This document shows, piece by piece, positions 50,934-60,103 of a DNA stretch of 64,000 bases (positions are counted from its first letter, which is position 1; every line of letters begins with the position of its first letter). The notes under the pieces were generated by a model. That model had not been told where the DNA came from and made no database searches. It saw only the letters and a program-made list of their open reading frames with translations. The stretch spans positions 3,307,001-3,371,000 of the forward strand of contig CP016093.1 of NCBI GenBank assembly GCA_001664005.1, written 5' to 3'. Origin of the DNA: Rhizobiales bacterium NRL2 (GTDB lineage Bacteria; Pseudomonadota; Alphaproteobacteria; Minwuiales; Minwuiaceae). Position numbers and translations under genes: made by a program.

Positions 50934-53404
50934 GGCTGTCCTCCTTGTTCGGTGGGGAAGTCACACAGCAGGTCCGCCGCCCAGTCGAGGTCCCGTGCGA
51001 GGAGCCAGGCTTCGGCGAACCGTTCCGATCCGGCTTCCGCCAGCACACGGTCGACGAGCGCCTGGTCGGACGGCTGGGAGGCCGCGCAGAAGGCGAGCGC
51101 CACCGGCCCGAGGCCGAGCTCGAACAGCCGGTTGCCGCGCCAGGACTGCAGGTAGTAGTCGCGCTTCGGCTGGGCGGCGGAGATCAGCTCGACCTGACGG
51201 GCATTGAGGCCGAAGCGCTCGTAGGCGTCCCGGCTCTGCGGCTCAAGCGCCCGGTCGTTGGGCAGGAAGATGCGCTGCGGGCAAGACTCGATCAGCGCCG
51301 GCGCGATGCTGCTGTCGGCGATATCGGCGAGCGACTGGGTGGCGAAGACGACGGCGACGTTCTTTTTGCGCAGCGTCTTCAGCCAGTCGCGGATGCGCCC
51401 GGCGAATAGCGGGTTGTCGAGGAAGAGCCAGGCCTCGTCGAGCACGAGCAGCGTCGGGCGCCCATCGAACCGCGCCTCCAGGCGGTGGAAGAGATAGGTC
51501 AGCACCGGCAGGACGGCGCCCGCCTCCTGCATCAACGCTTCCATCTCGAAGCACTGCACGTCGGCCAGCGCGAGCGCGTCCGCCTCGGCGTCGAGCAGCG
51601 CGCCGTAGGAACCTTCGAGCGTGTAGGGTGCGAGTGCCGACCGCAGAGCATTCGACTGCAGGACGACAGAGAGCCCCGTAATGGTGCGCTCCGCCGGCGG
51701 GGCCGAGGCGAGGTTGCCGAGCGCCGACCAGACGACCTCCTTCACTTCCGGCGTGAGGACGACCTTCTCGTGGGCGAGCAGGCCGGCGATCCACTCGGCG
51801 GCCCAGCTCCGGACCACGGGATCGTCGATGTGCCGCAGCGGCTGGAACGCGAGCGCGCCGCCGATGCCGAGCGCATGGTGCCGTCCGCTCATGGCGAGCA
51901 CTGCGGCGCGGGCGGAGCCGCCCTTGTCGAAGATATAGACCTGGGCGCCCGCGTAGCGCCGGAACTGCAAGGCCATCAGCGCCAGCAGCACCGACTTGCC
52001 GGCGCCCGTCGGACCGACCACCAGCATGTGCCCGACGTCGCCGACATGGGTCGAGAAGCGGAACGGCGTGGTGCCGCCCGTCTCGGCGAGCAGCAGCGGC
52101 GGTCCGTCGAGGTGGTCGTTCCACGCCGGCCCGGCCCAGACCGCGGACAGCGGCACGAGATGCGCCAGATTCAGCGTGTGGACCAGTGGCTGGCGGACGT
52201 TGGCATAGACGTGTCCCGGTAGGCTGCCGAGCCAGGCCTCGACGGCGTTGACCGTCTCTCGGATGGTGGTGAAGCCGCGCGCGTTGATGACGCGCTCGAC
52301 CGCGCGCACCTTTTCGGCGGCCTGGGCCCGGCTCTCATCCCAGACCGTGACGGTCGCAGTCAGATAACCAAAGGAAACATGATCGCCGCCCAGCTCCTGC
52401 AGCGCCGCGTCGGCATCGACCGCCTTGTTATCGGCATCGGAGTCGAGGAGCGGCGCCGGCTCGTTGTAGAGCACCTCGCGCAACAGCACGCCGATCGACT
52501 TGCGCTTGGCGAACCACTGGCGCCGCATCCGTGTGAGCGCGCTGTTGGCCGCGGTCTTGTCGAGCGGGATGAAGCGGGTGACCCAGCGATACGGGAAGCC
52601 CAAGTGGTTGAGGTCGTCGAGCAGCCCAGGCCGGGTCGTGTTGGGGAATCCGAGCACCGTGACGGTACGGAGGTGATGCTCGCCAAGCATCGGCTCGAGC
52701 CCACCCGCGAGCGGCGTGTCGGCGAGCACTGCGTCCAGGTACATCGGCGTCTCCGGCACGGCGACCGGATGCTGCCGGGTCGAGACGGTGCCGTGCAGGT
52801 AGGTGAGCGTCTCGGCGTCGTCGAGCGGTGCGCAGACCGGCATCAGGCTGGAGAGCAGGTCGAGCGCCCGGTCGGTCTCGGCGACGAAGGCCTCGAGAGG
52901 GTCGCGGTAGTCGATGCCGCGCTCGTCGGGCGGCGTCTCCAGCAGCGCCCGCTCGGCCCGGTTCACCTGGTCCGGCGGCGGGAGATAGAGGAGCGTCAGA
53001 TGATAGCTGCTCTCGAAGTGCGCCCGGCCTCGATATGCCGATTCGCCGTCATGCGCGCCCATGGTTTGCTCGAATGCGGCGCGGCGCTCCCGGTCGACCA
53101 GCCAGGACGCCGGATCGGGGAACTCGGACGCCGGATAGCTGGGCGCGGGGTGACGCTCGGCCTCGAAGAACAGCGCCCAGCCCGAGCCGAAGCGCCGCAA
53201 CACGTTGTTGAGCCGCGCGCAGGTGGCGACGAGTTCGGGCTCGGTGGCGCTCTCCAGGTCGGGCCCGCGGAAGCGGAAGGTCCGCTGGAAGCTGCCGTCC
53301 TTGTTGAGCAACACGCCGGGCGCGATGAGCGCCGCCCAGGGCAGGTAGTCGGCAAGCCGCTGCGGCTTGCCGCGGTATTCGGCGAGGCTCAGCATCCGAG
53401 CCAC
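50930..53404 (-). CDS. trbE: Type IV secretion ATPase TrbE (VirB4-like)
   Basis: This 824-residue motor ATPase. The N-terminal TrbE/VirB4 domain begins LSLAEYRGKPQRLADYLPWA. Walker A GPTGAGKS is near residue 460-468 and Walker B LLVLDEAWLFLDNP near residue 660. FPNDRALEPQSRDAYERFGL-type LPNDRALEPQSRDAY follows. The first ATG (53404) or the fourth codon's Met (53395) may be used; the latter matches the usual family start. It overlaps trbD by 16 bases. Confidence 0.94.
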   Translation of the reverse strand: MARMLSLAEYRGKPQRLADYLPWAALIAPGVLLNKDGSFQRTFRFRGPDLESATEPELVATCARLNNVLRRFGSGWALFFEAERHPAPSYPASEFPDPASWLVDRERRAAFEQTMGAHDGESAYRGRAHFESSYHLTLLYLPPPDQVNRAERALLETPPDERGIDYRDPLEAFVAETDRALDLLSSLMPVCAPLDDAETLTYLHGTVSTRQHPVAVPETPMYLDAVLADTPLAGGLEPMLGEHHLRTVTVLGFPNTTRPGLLDDLNHLGFPYRWVTRFIPLDKTAANSALTRMRRQWFAKRKSIGVLLREVLYNEPAPLLDSDADNKAVDADAALQELGGDHVSFGYLTATVTVWDESRAQAAEKVRAVERVINARGFTTIRETVNAVEAWLGSLPGHVYANVRQPLVHTLNLAHLVPLSAVWAGPAWNDHLDGPPLLLAETGGTTPFRFSTHVGDVGHMLVVGPTGAGKSVLLALMALQFRRYAGAQVYIFDKGGSARAAVLAMSGRHHALGIGGALAFQPLRHIDDPVVRSWAAEWIAGLLAHEKVVLTPEVKEVVWSALGNLASAPPAERTITGLSVVLQSNALRSALAPYTLEGSYGALLDAEADALALADVQCFEMEALMQEAGAVLPVLTYLFHRLEARFDGRPTLLVLDEAWLFLDNPLFAGRIRDWLKTLRKKNVAVVFATQSLADIADSSIAPALIESCPQRIFLPNDRALEPQSRDAYERFGLNARQVELISAAQPKRDYYLQSWRGNRLFELGLGPVALAFCAASQPSDQALVDRVLAEAGSERFAEAWLLARDLDWAADLLCDFPTEQGGQP

Positions 53405-53652
53405 CCCTTGTTCCGGAGGTGGCGGCTCAGCACCTGGCCGAACTGCGGATCGCGCTTCGCCGCAAATACCGCGAGTGAGTGGCCCATCGCCCAGACCAGG
53501 AGCCCGGCGATCCAGAGCCGGAGGCCGAGGCCGAGCGCGGCCGCCAGCGTGCCATTGACGATGGCGACGGTACGCGGTGCACCCGCGAGCAGGATCGGCT
53601 CGGTGAGCGCGCGATGCAGCGGCACCTCGAAACCATCAGCGTGGTCCGTCAT
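53389..53652 (-). CDS. trbD: Type IV secretion protein TrbD (VirB3-like)
   Basis: This 87-residue inner-membrane protein has two adjacent helices around residues 25-60 (TVAIVNGTLAAALGLGLRLW and IAGLLVWAMGHSLAVFA), followed by AAKRDPQFGQVLSRHLRNKGWL, a typical VirB3/TrbD ending. Start 53652 gives the VPLHRALTEPILLAGAPR opening; it overlaps trbC by 4 bases. Confidence 0.9.
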   Translation of the reverse strand: MTDHADGFEVPLHRALTEPILLAGAPRTVAIVNGTLAAALGLGLRLWIAGLLVWAMGHSLAVFAAKRDPQFGQVLSRHLRNKGWLGC

Positions 53653-53975
53653 GTGACCAGCGCCCCGCCGCCGAAGGAGAAGAAGGTCAGGAAGAAGCTC
53701 GTCGCCGCGAAGGCAATCGTGAGACCGAAAACGATCTGCAGCAGGCGCCGGAAGCCGCCCGAGGTGTCGCCGAAGGCGAGCGAGAGGCCGGTGATAATGA
53801 TGATGATCACCGCGATGATGCGCGCCACCGGCCCCTCGATCGATTGCAGGATCGATTCCAGCGGCGCCTCCCACGGCATGCCCGAGCCGGCGGCGAACGC
53901 CGGCGTGGCGATGCCGAGGACAACGAGTGCGGCCAATGCCGGGAGTGCAATATGCCGATGGCAGGGTTGACGCAT
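53649..53975 (-). CDS. trbC: Conjugal pilin TrbC (VirB2-like)
   Basis: This 108-residue prepilin has a long signal peptide (HIALPALAALVVLGIATPAFA) and two hydrophobic helices around ARIIAVIIIIITGLSLAFGD and LLQIVFGLTIAFAATSFFL, separated by SGGFRR. Cyclisation of the mature pilin by the TraF-like peptidase at the right of the window is expected by analogy with RP4. GGAGCAGG lies 4 bases before ATG 53975. Confidence 0.9.
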   Translation of the reverse strand: MRQPCHRHIALPALAALVVLGIATPAFAAGSGMPWEAPLESILQSIEGPVARIIAVIIIIITGLSLAFGDTSGGFRRLLQIVFGLTIAFAATSFFLTFFSFGGGALVT

Positions 53976-53992
53976 GAGCCTGCTCCTCCGAT

Positions 53993-54973
53993 TCACAAGG
54001 TGCTTAGACGGGCCGGCGAGAGCTCGACGACGCGGTAGTCGCCATGGGCGTCGAGCCCCTCGACCCCGGCGATGGTCTCGACGCGGCGCCCCTCGCCCCG
54101 GCCGCGGATGAAGACCACGAGGTCGATCGCCTGGGCGACGAGCCGGCGGGGTACCGTGACCACCGCCTCCTCGATCAGCTGCTCCAGCCGGTAGAGGGCC
54201 GAATGGGCCGCGTTGGCATGGACCGTGGCGATGCCGCCGGGGTGGCCGGTGTTCCAGGCCTTTAGCATGTCGAGGGCTTCCGGTCCCCGGACCTCGCCGA
54301 CGATGATGCGGTCGGGCCGGAGCCGTAGGGTCGAGCGCACGAGGTCGGCGAGGCCGACCACACCCGGCTTGGTGCGCAGCGCCACGCAGTCGGGTGCCGC
54401 GCATTGCAGCTCGCGCGTATCCTCGATCAGGATCACCCGCTCGTCGGCCCGCGCGATCTCGGCGAGTAGGGCGTTGGCAAGCGTGGTCTTGCCCGAGCTG
54501 GTGCTGCCCGCGATCAGGATATTGCGCCGGTCGCGGACGGCCCGGCGCAGGGCGTCCGCCTGCAACGGCATCATGATCCGACCCGCGACGTAGTCCTCGA
54601 GCGTGTAGATCTTGGCCGCCGGCTTCCGGATCGCGAAGCAGGGCGCGGTCGAGACCGGCGGCAGCAGCCCCTCGAAACGCTCGCCCGTCTCCGGCAGCTC
54701 GGCGCTCACCACCGGATTAGCGGCATGGGCCTCGACGCGGAGATGGCTCGCCACCAGGCGGATGATCCGCTCGACCTCGGCCGCCTCCAGCCGCTCGCCA
54801 GTGTCGACCCTGCCCTCGCCCAGTCGGTCGAGACGCAGGCTGCCGTCCGGGTTCACCATCACCTCGATGACGGCGGGATCGGCGAGCGCCACGCCGATGG
54901 CCGGGCCCATGGCCGTGCGCAGCATGGCGCGGCGACGCTGGCGGCTTTCCGCGTGCCCGTCGGTGCCGCTCAT
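53993..54973 (-). CDS. trbB: Type IV secretion ATPase TrbB (VirB11-like)
   Basis: This 326-residue hexameric traffic ATPase has Walker A AGSTSSGKTT (Lys162), the Asp box LIEDTREL, Walker B-like RPDRIIVGEVRGPEAL and the His box TGHPGGIATVHAN. It energises pilus assembly and substrate transfer. It is coupled to the CopG-like gene by a 4-base overlap. Confidence 0.94.
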   Translation of the reverse strand: MSGTDGHAESRQRRRAMLRTAMGPAIGVALADPAVIEVMVNPDGSLRLDRLGEGRVDTGERLEAAEVERIIRLVASHLRVEAHAANPVVSAELPETGERFEGLLPPVSTAPCFAIRKPAAKIYTLEDYVAGRIMMPLQADALRRAVRDRRNILIAGSTSSGKTTLANALLAEIARADERVILIEDTRELQCAAPDCVALRTKPGVVGLADLVRSTLRLRPDRIIVGEVRGPEALDMLKAWNTGHPGGIATVHANAAHSALYRLEQLIEEAVVTVPRRLVAQAIDLVVFIRGRGEGRRVETIAGVEGLDAHGDYRVVELSPARLSTL

Positions 54974-55389
54974 GGCTCGGCCTCCTCCTCGGACGTCTGC
55001 GCCAGCACCTCGCCCGCCAGCGTCCGGCCGCCGGCAATGCGCCGGCCGACCTGGTCGATGAAGGCTTGGAAGCGCTCGTGGCCGAGCGCGCGGGCGGCCT
55101 CCTGGTCTGCTTCCGGGAGCGGCGCCGTCACGGTGAGGTAGTAGCGGACGAAGAGCGCCAGGCTCTCCAGCAGGATCTGCTGGTCGCGTTCGATCCGGTT
55201 GAGCTGGCGGCTGAACCGGTCGAGCCGGACCTTGAGGCGATCATCGAGCTCGGTGGCGCCGCGCCGCGCGAGGAAGCTGCGCAGCGCGTCCGAGACGATC
55301 GCCGACTTGGACGAGCCGGGCTTGGCGGCAAGCGCTTCGAGCTGCTCCGTCAGCTCGTCGTCGAGATAGAGGTGATGGCGCGGTTTCAT
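54970..55389 (-). CDS. Ribbon-helix-helix (CopG-like) regulator
   Basis: This 139-residue protein. The N-terminus RHHLYLDDELTEQLEALAAK followed by SSKSAIVSDALRSFLARRG fits a MetJ/CopG-type ribbon-helix-helix. The rest is a helical segment with QLNRIERDQQILLESLALF. It lies between traG and trbB, as in related ICEs, where it is thought to regulate the transfer operon or help relaxosome assembly. Confidence 0.86.
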   Translation of the reverse strand: MKPRHHLYLDDELTEQLEALAAKPGSSKSAIVSDALRSFLARRGATELDDRLKVRLDRFSRQLNRIERDQQILLESLALFVRYYLTVTAPLPEADQEAARALGHERFQAFIDQVGRRIAGGRTLAGEVLAQTSEEEAEP

Positions 55390-55398
55390 GGCATCCCC

Positions 55399-57447
55399 TC
55401 AGAATCCCGGCAGCAGGTCGTCGTCGCGTCGGCCCGGGTCGCCGTCGATACCGTAGGCGCGGGTGACGGTGGGGAGCCTGCGGGCGCGATCCATGGTCTT
55501 GGTCTGGGCAGGGGCGTCGGCCTCGTCGTCCAGGAGGTCGAGGTCGCTCTGCCGCGCGGGTTCGACCGGCTTCGAGACCTCGGGCTCCGGCATGCCGGGA
55601 TGGCGCTGGTGCTGCAGCCCGCCCTCGTCGTCCGCGTCGGCGAGGCCGAGTTCGCGATCCGCCGCGGCGGCAAGACGGCTGTCGGTCCCGCGGATCCGCC
55701 CGGTCCAGTCGCCTACGCGCGGCGCCGGCCGGTCGCGGTAGCCGTTCTCGGCAAGCGCCGGCGCGTCCGCGATCCGAGCGGTGAAGTTGCCATCCTCGTA
55801 GTAGCGGAGCTTTTTAGCGCGGAGCGGCGGCAGGCCGGAGACGAGCACCAGCTCGTCGGAGGGTGGGAGCTGCATGACCTCGCCCGGCGTCAACAACGGG
55901 CGCGCCGTCTCCTGGCGCGAGACCATGACGTGACTGAGCCAGGGGGCGAGCCGGTGGCCCGCGTAGTTGCGCTGCGCACGCAGTTCGGTGGCGGTGCCGA
56001 GCGCGTCGGAGATGCGCTTGGCCGTGCGCTCGTCATTGGACGAGAACGCGATCCGGACATGACAGTTGTCGAGGATCGCGTTGTTTTCGCCGTAGGCCTT
56101 GGAGATCTGGTTCAGGGACTGCGCGATCAGGTAGGCGCGGATGCCATAGCCCGCCATGAAGGCCAGTGCCGTCTCGAAGAAGTCGAGGCGGCCCAGCGCC
56201 GGGAACTCGTCCAGCATCATGAGGAGTTGATACCGGCGGCGCTTATCCGGACTGCCTTCCAGGCGCTCGGTCAGTCGCCGCCCGATCTGGTTCAGGACCA
56301 GTCGCACCAGCGGCTTGGTGCGGGAGATGTCCGACGGTGGGATGACCAGGTAGAGCGAGACCGGCCGCTCGGCGTCCACCAGGTCGGCGATGCGCCAGTC
56401 GCAGGCGGCGGTAGTTGCCGCGACGGTCGGGTCTCGATAGAGCCCGAGGAAGCTCATGGCGGTCGACAGCACGCCCGAGCGCTCGTTCTCGGACTTGTTG
56501 AGCGCCTCGCGCGCCGCCTGGGCGACCACCGGATGCACCACCGGATTCTGCGGCGTACCCAGATGGTTGGTCGCCATCATGGCGCGCAGCGTGTGCTCGA
56601 AGGACCGGCGCGGGTCGGAGAGGAAGCTCGCGACGCGCGCCAGCGTCTTCTCCTCTTCGGCGTAGAGGACATGGAGGATGGCGCCGACCAGCAGCGTGTG
56701 GCTGGTCTTCTCCCAGTGGTTCCGGCGCTCCAGCATCCCTTCCGGGTCGACCAGGATGTCGGCGATGTTCTGGACGTCGCGGACCTCGTGCGGCCCCTTG
56801 CGCACCTCGAGGAGCGGGTTGTAGCGGGCCGAGCGCGGGTCGGTCGGGTTGAACAGCAGGCAATGCGAGAACCGCGACCGCCAGCCGGCCGTAAGCTGCC
56901 AGTTCTCGCCCTTGATGTCGTGGATGACGGCCGAGCCGGTCCAGGACAACAGCGTCGGAATGACCAGCCCCACGCCCTTGCCCGAGCGCGTCGGTGCGAA
57001 GGCCATGACGTGCTCGGGACCGTCGTGGCGCAGGTAGCCGCCTCCCAGCCGGCCGAGGAACACGCCGCGCGGCTCGAACAGGCCAGCCCGCTCCACCTCC
57101 TTGCGGGTCGCCCAGCGCGAGGAGCCGTAGGTGGTGACGAACCGCCCCTGCCGCGCCCGCCACAGCGAGCCGACGACGGCGACCACCGTGCCGAGCAGAC
57201 CACTGGTGCCGGCCAGCAGGCCCGCGCGCCGGAACAAGTCTGGTGCATAGGGCTCGTAGGCGTACCACCACTCGAACAGGCGCCAGGGGTAGTAGACCGG
57301 CCACTGCAGGAGTTCGAACCAGGGCGCACCGAGCCGCGGCTGGTAGCCCAGCATCGCCGCGGTCCATTGCGTCGTCGCCCACACCCCGCCGATCACAATG
57401 GCGAAGACGATGAGCGCCTGGCCGATGAGGAGCTTGGTCGGTGTCAT
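55399..57447 (-). CDS. traG: Conjugal coupling protein TraG (VirD4-like)
   Basis: This 682-residue inner-membrane ATPase links the relaxase-DNA complex with the secretion channel. Two or three N-terminal helices are followed by Walker A APTRSGKGVG near 150-158, the WxxTGSAVIHDIKGENW block and Walker B MMLDEFPALG near 410. A disordered tail covers the last 110 residues (PAPRVGDWTGRIRG onward). It heads the leftward transfer operon; a 65-base repeat lies 46 bases upstream. Confidence 0.94.
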   Translation of the reverse strand: MTPTKLLIGQALIVFAIVIGGVWATTQWTAAMLGYQPRLGAPWFELLQWPVYYPWRLFEWWYAYEPYAPDLFRRAGLLAGTSGLLGTVVAVVGSLWRARQGRFVTTYGSSRWATRKEVERAGLFEPRGVFLGRLGGGYLRHDGPEHVMAFAPTRSGKGVGLVIPTLLSWTGSAVIHDIKGENWQLTAGWRSRFSHCLLFNPTDPRSARYNPLLEVRKGPHEVRDVQNIADILVDPEGMLERRNHWEKTSHTLLVGAILHVLYAEEEKTLARVASFLSDPRRSFEHTLRAMMATNHLGTPQNPVVHPVVAQAAREALNKSENERSGVLSTAMSFLGLYRDPTVAATTAACDWRIADLVDAERPVSLYLVIPPSDISRTKPLVRLVLNQIGRRLTERLEGSPDKRRRYQLLMMLDEFPALGRLDFFETALAFMAGYGIRAYLIAQSLNQISKAYGENNAILDNCHVRIAFSSNDERTAKRISDALGTATELRAQRNYAGHRLAPWLSHVMVSRQETARPLLTPGEVMQLPPSDELVLVSGLPPLRAKKLRYYEDGNFTARIADAPALAENGYRDRPAPRVGDWTGRIRGTDSRLAAAADRELGLADADDEGGLQHQRHPGMPEPEVSKPVEPARQSDLDLLDDEADAPAQTKTMDRARRLPTVTRAYGIDGDPGRRDDDLLPGF

Positions 57448-57493
57448 GCCCTTGAGTCCACACGTCGGCGCGACTTGTGCGTCGCGTCACGCC

Positions 57494-57558
57494 CCAAGAG
57501 ATTCCTCAGACCGGCGGAATCGAAAATCGCATTTATTTACGCTGATCTACGCTCTCTT
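57494..57558 (-). repeat. Copy 2 of the 65-bp repeat upstream of traG
   Basis: This aligns without gaps with 41002-41066 (49/65 identical) in the same orientation and ends 46 bases before the traG start, the same distance as copy 1 from its gene. The dyad GATTC-N12-GAATC is kept. The rest of the 283-base gap (57448-57730) holds no other visible element. Confidence 0.5.
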
Positions 57559-57730
57559 CGGCGCTTGCCAAGTAGGGGTAATAAGAGCGTAGCTGGCCGA
57601 GCGAAACGTGGAACTGAATTCGAGGACGGGGTAAAATCCTCACCTAAACGACATCCGAGTTCGAAGACGGCAGACGGTTGCCGCGGAAGAGGGATTCGGT
57701 AGGCAAGATTTGCATTTAGGGAGCTGGTGA

Positions 57731-58345
57731 ATGAAGGCGCGATCAGCCCTTCTCGGTCTCATCATCTGGACCGCTGTCGTGGCTGCGGATGCCACGCAGG
57801 CCTCAGCCGCAGATTCGAGCGCGTACCAGGTAAGTGGGTTCAGGCTTGGAGCGACCGTGGAGAAGATCCAAGCAGCCGCGACCAAGAGTGGTCTCATCAC
57901 TCAGAATGTCGTCCGTGGTCCGTCCTTCGAGCAAGCGATCATGCAGGCGCAGAGCAAGCTGATCCCAGGGCGGGACTACGCAGGTGTACGGATGGTTCGG
58001 GCGCGAGGTGAAGCGGCCGAGGCTCAAGTCACGTTCGCACCAACGCCAGAAGGTCCGCGGGCGATCAAGATCGTATACGATGTACTGCCTGGTGGCCCCG
58101 ACATACCGACACTGGAAGCCAAGCTCCTCAATGACTACGGTGCGCCGAACCAGAGGAGCGAACGGGAATGGGTGTGGGGCGACACGGGGGCCTTTTACAG
58201 CCGCAAGAACGCTTATCTTGAATTTCGGCCGAACCCGGTCAGCGCCGGCGTACGAAGGCCTATCGCAACCTTGATCCTCGCTGACCCGGCCCTCCAGGAG
58301 CGCTCTCGGGAAACTATTGCTGTCGAAGCAGCAAAAGGTAGCTGA
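57731..58345 (+). CDS. Hypothetical exported protein
   Basis: This 204-residue protein has a Sec signal peptide (ARSALLGLIIWTAVVAAD with cleavage near ASA-ADS). The mature part starts YQVSGFRLGATVEKIQAAA, a pattern similar to periplasmic proteins with a short lipoprotein-like repeat fold, but no family is recognised. It is one of two rightward genes in the element's backbone area and stands in the cargo pocket between traG and the relaxase. The codon use is less GC-biased than the backbone, suggesting separate acquisition. The following 298 bases (58346-58643) show no gene or repeat. Confidence 0.7.
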   Translation: MKARSALLGLIIWTAVVAADATQASAADSSAYQVSGFRLGATVEKIQAAATKSGLITQNVVRGPSFEQAIMQAQSKLIPGRDYAGVRMVRARGEAAEAQVTFAPTPEGPRAIKIVYDVLPGGPDIPTLEAKLLNDYGAPNQRSEREWVWGDTGAFYSRKNAYLEFRPNPVSAGVRRPIATLILADPALQERSRETIAVEAAKGS

Positions 58346-58643
58346 TTAATACCTCCTCAGCGGCTGCAAACGATGAAGAGTTTTGCCTTACGCGGAGCTA
58401 GAAAGCCCAACGCTTGCCTGAAAGAGGTCGTTCCTTGTGTTGGGAAGATTGTCGGAAATGGGTGGATTTCGGGCTTTCGCTGCGCTCCGCCTCAATGCTC
58501 GTAAGGACCGATTACCAGCTCTGCCGTTGCCAGAGAATTGCCCGATCCTGGCTGAGCAATCCGTTCGTCAGGGCTGGGACATCAATTCAAGGCGAACGCT
58601 CTCTCGTGGTGATCACCCACAGCCGTTCTGCGAGTTTCCGAAG

Positions 58644-59855
58644 TCACCGGTAGCGAGCCCCTTCCTGCCGGCAGTGCTCCAGAACCCGCTCGATCCAGCG
58701 GTCATACCAGACCCACGTGTTCTTGTAATCGCCCTGGCAACCGTATCCCTTCGCTGGGTTCTTTGCGTCGAGTTCCTGCATGAGCTTCGTGTGGTCCCCG
58801 GGGCCGAATTTCGGGAAACCAGCCTCCTTGACTGCCGCGAGCACGTCCTTCCTGATGAACCGCGCCCGGTTCACCTCCTTGAAGATCACCTCGCCGACCT
58901 CTTGTGCCGTATCACTGCCAGGCTTCACGGTAACAACCGCGACATCAGAGCCGGCAGCCTTCTTCGCGGCGACGGGCACGAAAGCGACCTTGAGGCGGAA
59001 GGCCGGGTCCTTAACTTGGTCGTCGGACAGTCCATGCTCAAACGCGCTGATGAAGGACGAGACATGCAGGGGCAGTGAGGACGCCGTCTTCAAGCTGCTC
59101 CGCTGGTCAGGCCCAAACGACACGAACTGGAGAGCGATCGGCAGTCGCTTCTCAAGACCGAACTGCTTCCCGAAGAACCCCTTCAGTGCATCGTTGAAGT
59201 TCAGGGCACATGACTGGAGCTCAGCGCCAACCGCATCATCGATGCGGCTGGTCGACTGGTGCTCAATCTCGTTCCGTAGCTCGATGAGAAAGCGAAGGTT
59301 CGTCTTCGCTCCCTCGGAGAGCGGGCACTTGCCCGTGCTGATGCACTGGCTCAGATCCCAGTAGCGGTCGGCGCCGTGGGCCGTCTGCTTGCCCTTGTAT
59401 TTGTAGGGGATGCCCTCGCGCTTGTAGTAGGCGTGAAGCAAGTAGGTCCAGGCGACGATGGCGGTCGTGATGAAGAGTTCGGCGCGGAACATCAGTCCGG
59501 CGGAGTTAAAGGTGTGGACTGCGGCGATCATAGCTTCTCGGGCCTTGATCAGGAGTTCGTCGCCTCGGGCGCTCAAGCCTGTTCCGGGGTCGACATCGGG
59601 CCAAGTCGACAGGAACTCGTCGAGGGCTTCGTCGGAAGCAGGCTTGACGCTCTTGTGCTTCTTCCTCGCCCTGATCTCTCCTATGAGTCGGTGGTTAATG
59701 GAGCGGGTCGGGCGGGTGAAGTAGGCCAGAATGTCCTGATCGTTCGTGAAGCCGCCCCCGCGATGAATCATCCCCTTGACGATCTCGACCTCCCACCGCT
59801 CGAGGGTGTTACCGCGCCGCCGCTTGATTCTTCTTGGTTTCGCCTCGTCTGCCAT
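58644..59855 (-). CDS. DUF3644-domain protein with HEPN-like R-x4-H motif
   Basis: This 403-residue protein. An N-terminal basic tract (PRRIKRRRGN) precedes a helix-turn-helix-like block, EVEIVKGMIHRGGGFTNDQDILAYF with PTRSINHRLIGEIR, typical of DUF3644. A helical middle contains RNEIEH at 194-199, an R-x4-H motif like that of HEPN RNases. The C-terminal third (RKDVLAAVKEAGFPKFG, HTKLMQELDAKNPAKGYG, YKNTWVWYDRWIERVLEHC) resembles a DNA- or effector-binding tail. ATG 59855 begins at the basic tract; an extension to 59930 is unlikely. The protein is probably a defence or abortive-infection cargo gene; the exact activity is unknown. Confidence 0.72.
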   Translation of the reverse strand: MADEAKPRRIKRRRGNTLERWEVEIVKGMIHRGGGFTNDQDILAYFTRPTRSINHRLIGEIRARKKHKSVKPASDEALDEFLSTWPDVDPGTGLSARGDELLIKAREAMIAAVHTFNSAGLMFRAELFITTAIVAWTYLLHAYYKREGIPYKYKGKQTAHGADRYWDLSQCISTGKCPLSEGAKTNLRFLIELRNEIEHQSTSRIDDAVGAELQSCALNFNDALKGFFGKQFGLEKRLPIALQFVSFGPDQRSSLKTASSLPLHVSSFISAFEHGLSDDQVKDPAFRLKVAFVPVAAKKAAGSDVAVVTVKPGSDTAQEVGEVIFKEVNRARFIRKDVLAAVKEAGFPKFGPGDHTKLMQELDAKNPAKGYGCQGDYKNTWVWYDRWIERVLEHCRQEGARYR

Positions 59856-60103
59856 CGCCCTTTTCTCCGAGAAGGGAGCTAACACTACGGCTATGGAGTG
59901 GTCAAACTTCCGACGAACGCAACCGGTCACTTACTGATAGATCGGGCAATAGGAGTAGGATGGTCGGTATAACGCCTGGATGGCTGCTCCGCACTGGACG
60001 TTCTCGGACAGCCGCTATGAGACACGAGCATGCGCGGCCACGCCAGGTTCGGAGGGCTGCTTCGGGGTCGACAGCGGGCACGCCTACGAGCCTGATCGCA
60101 ATC

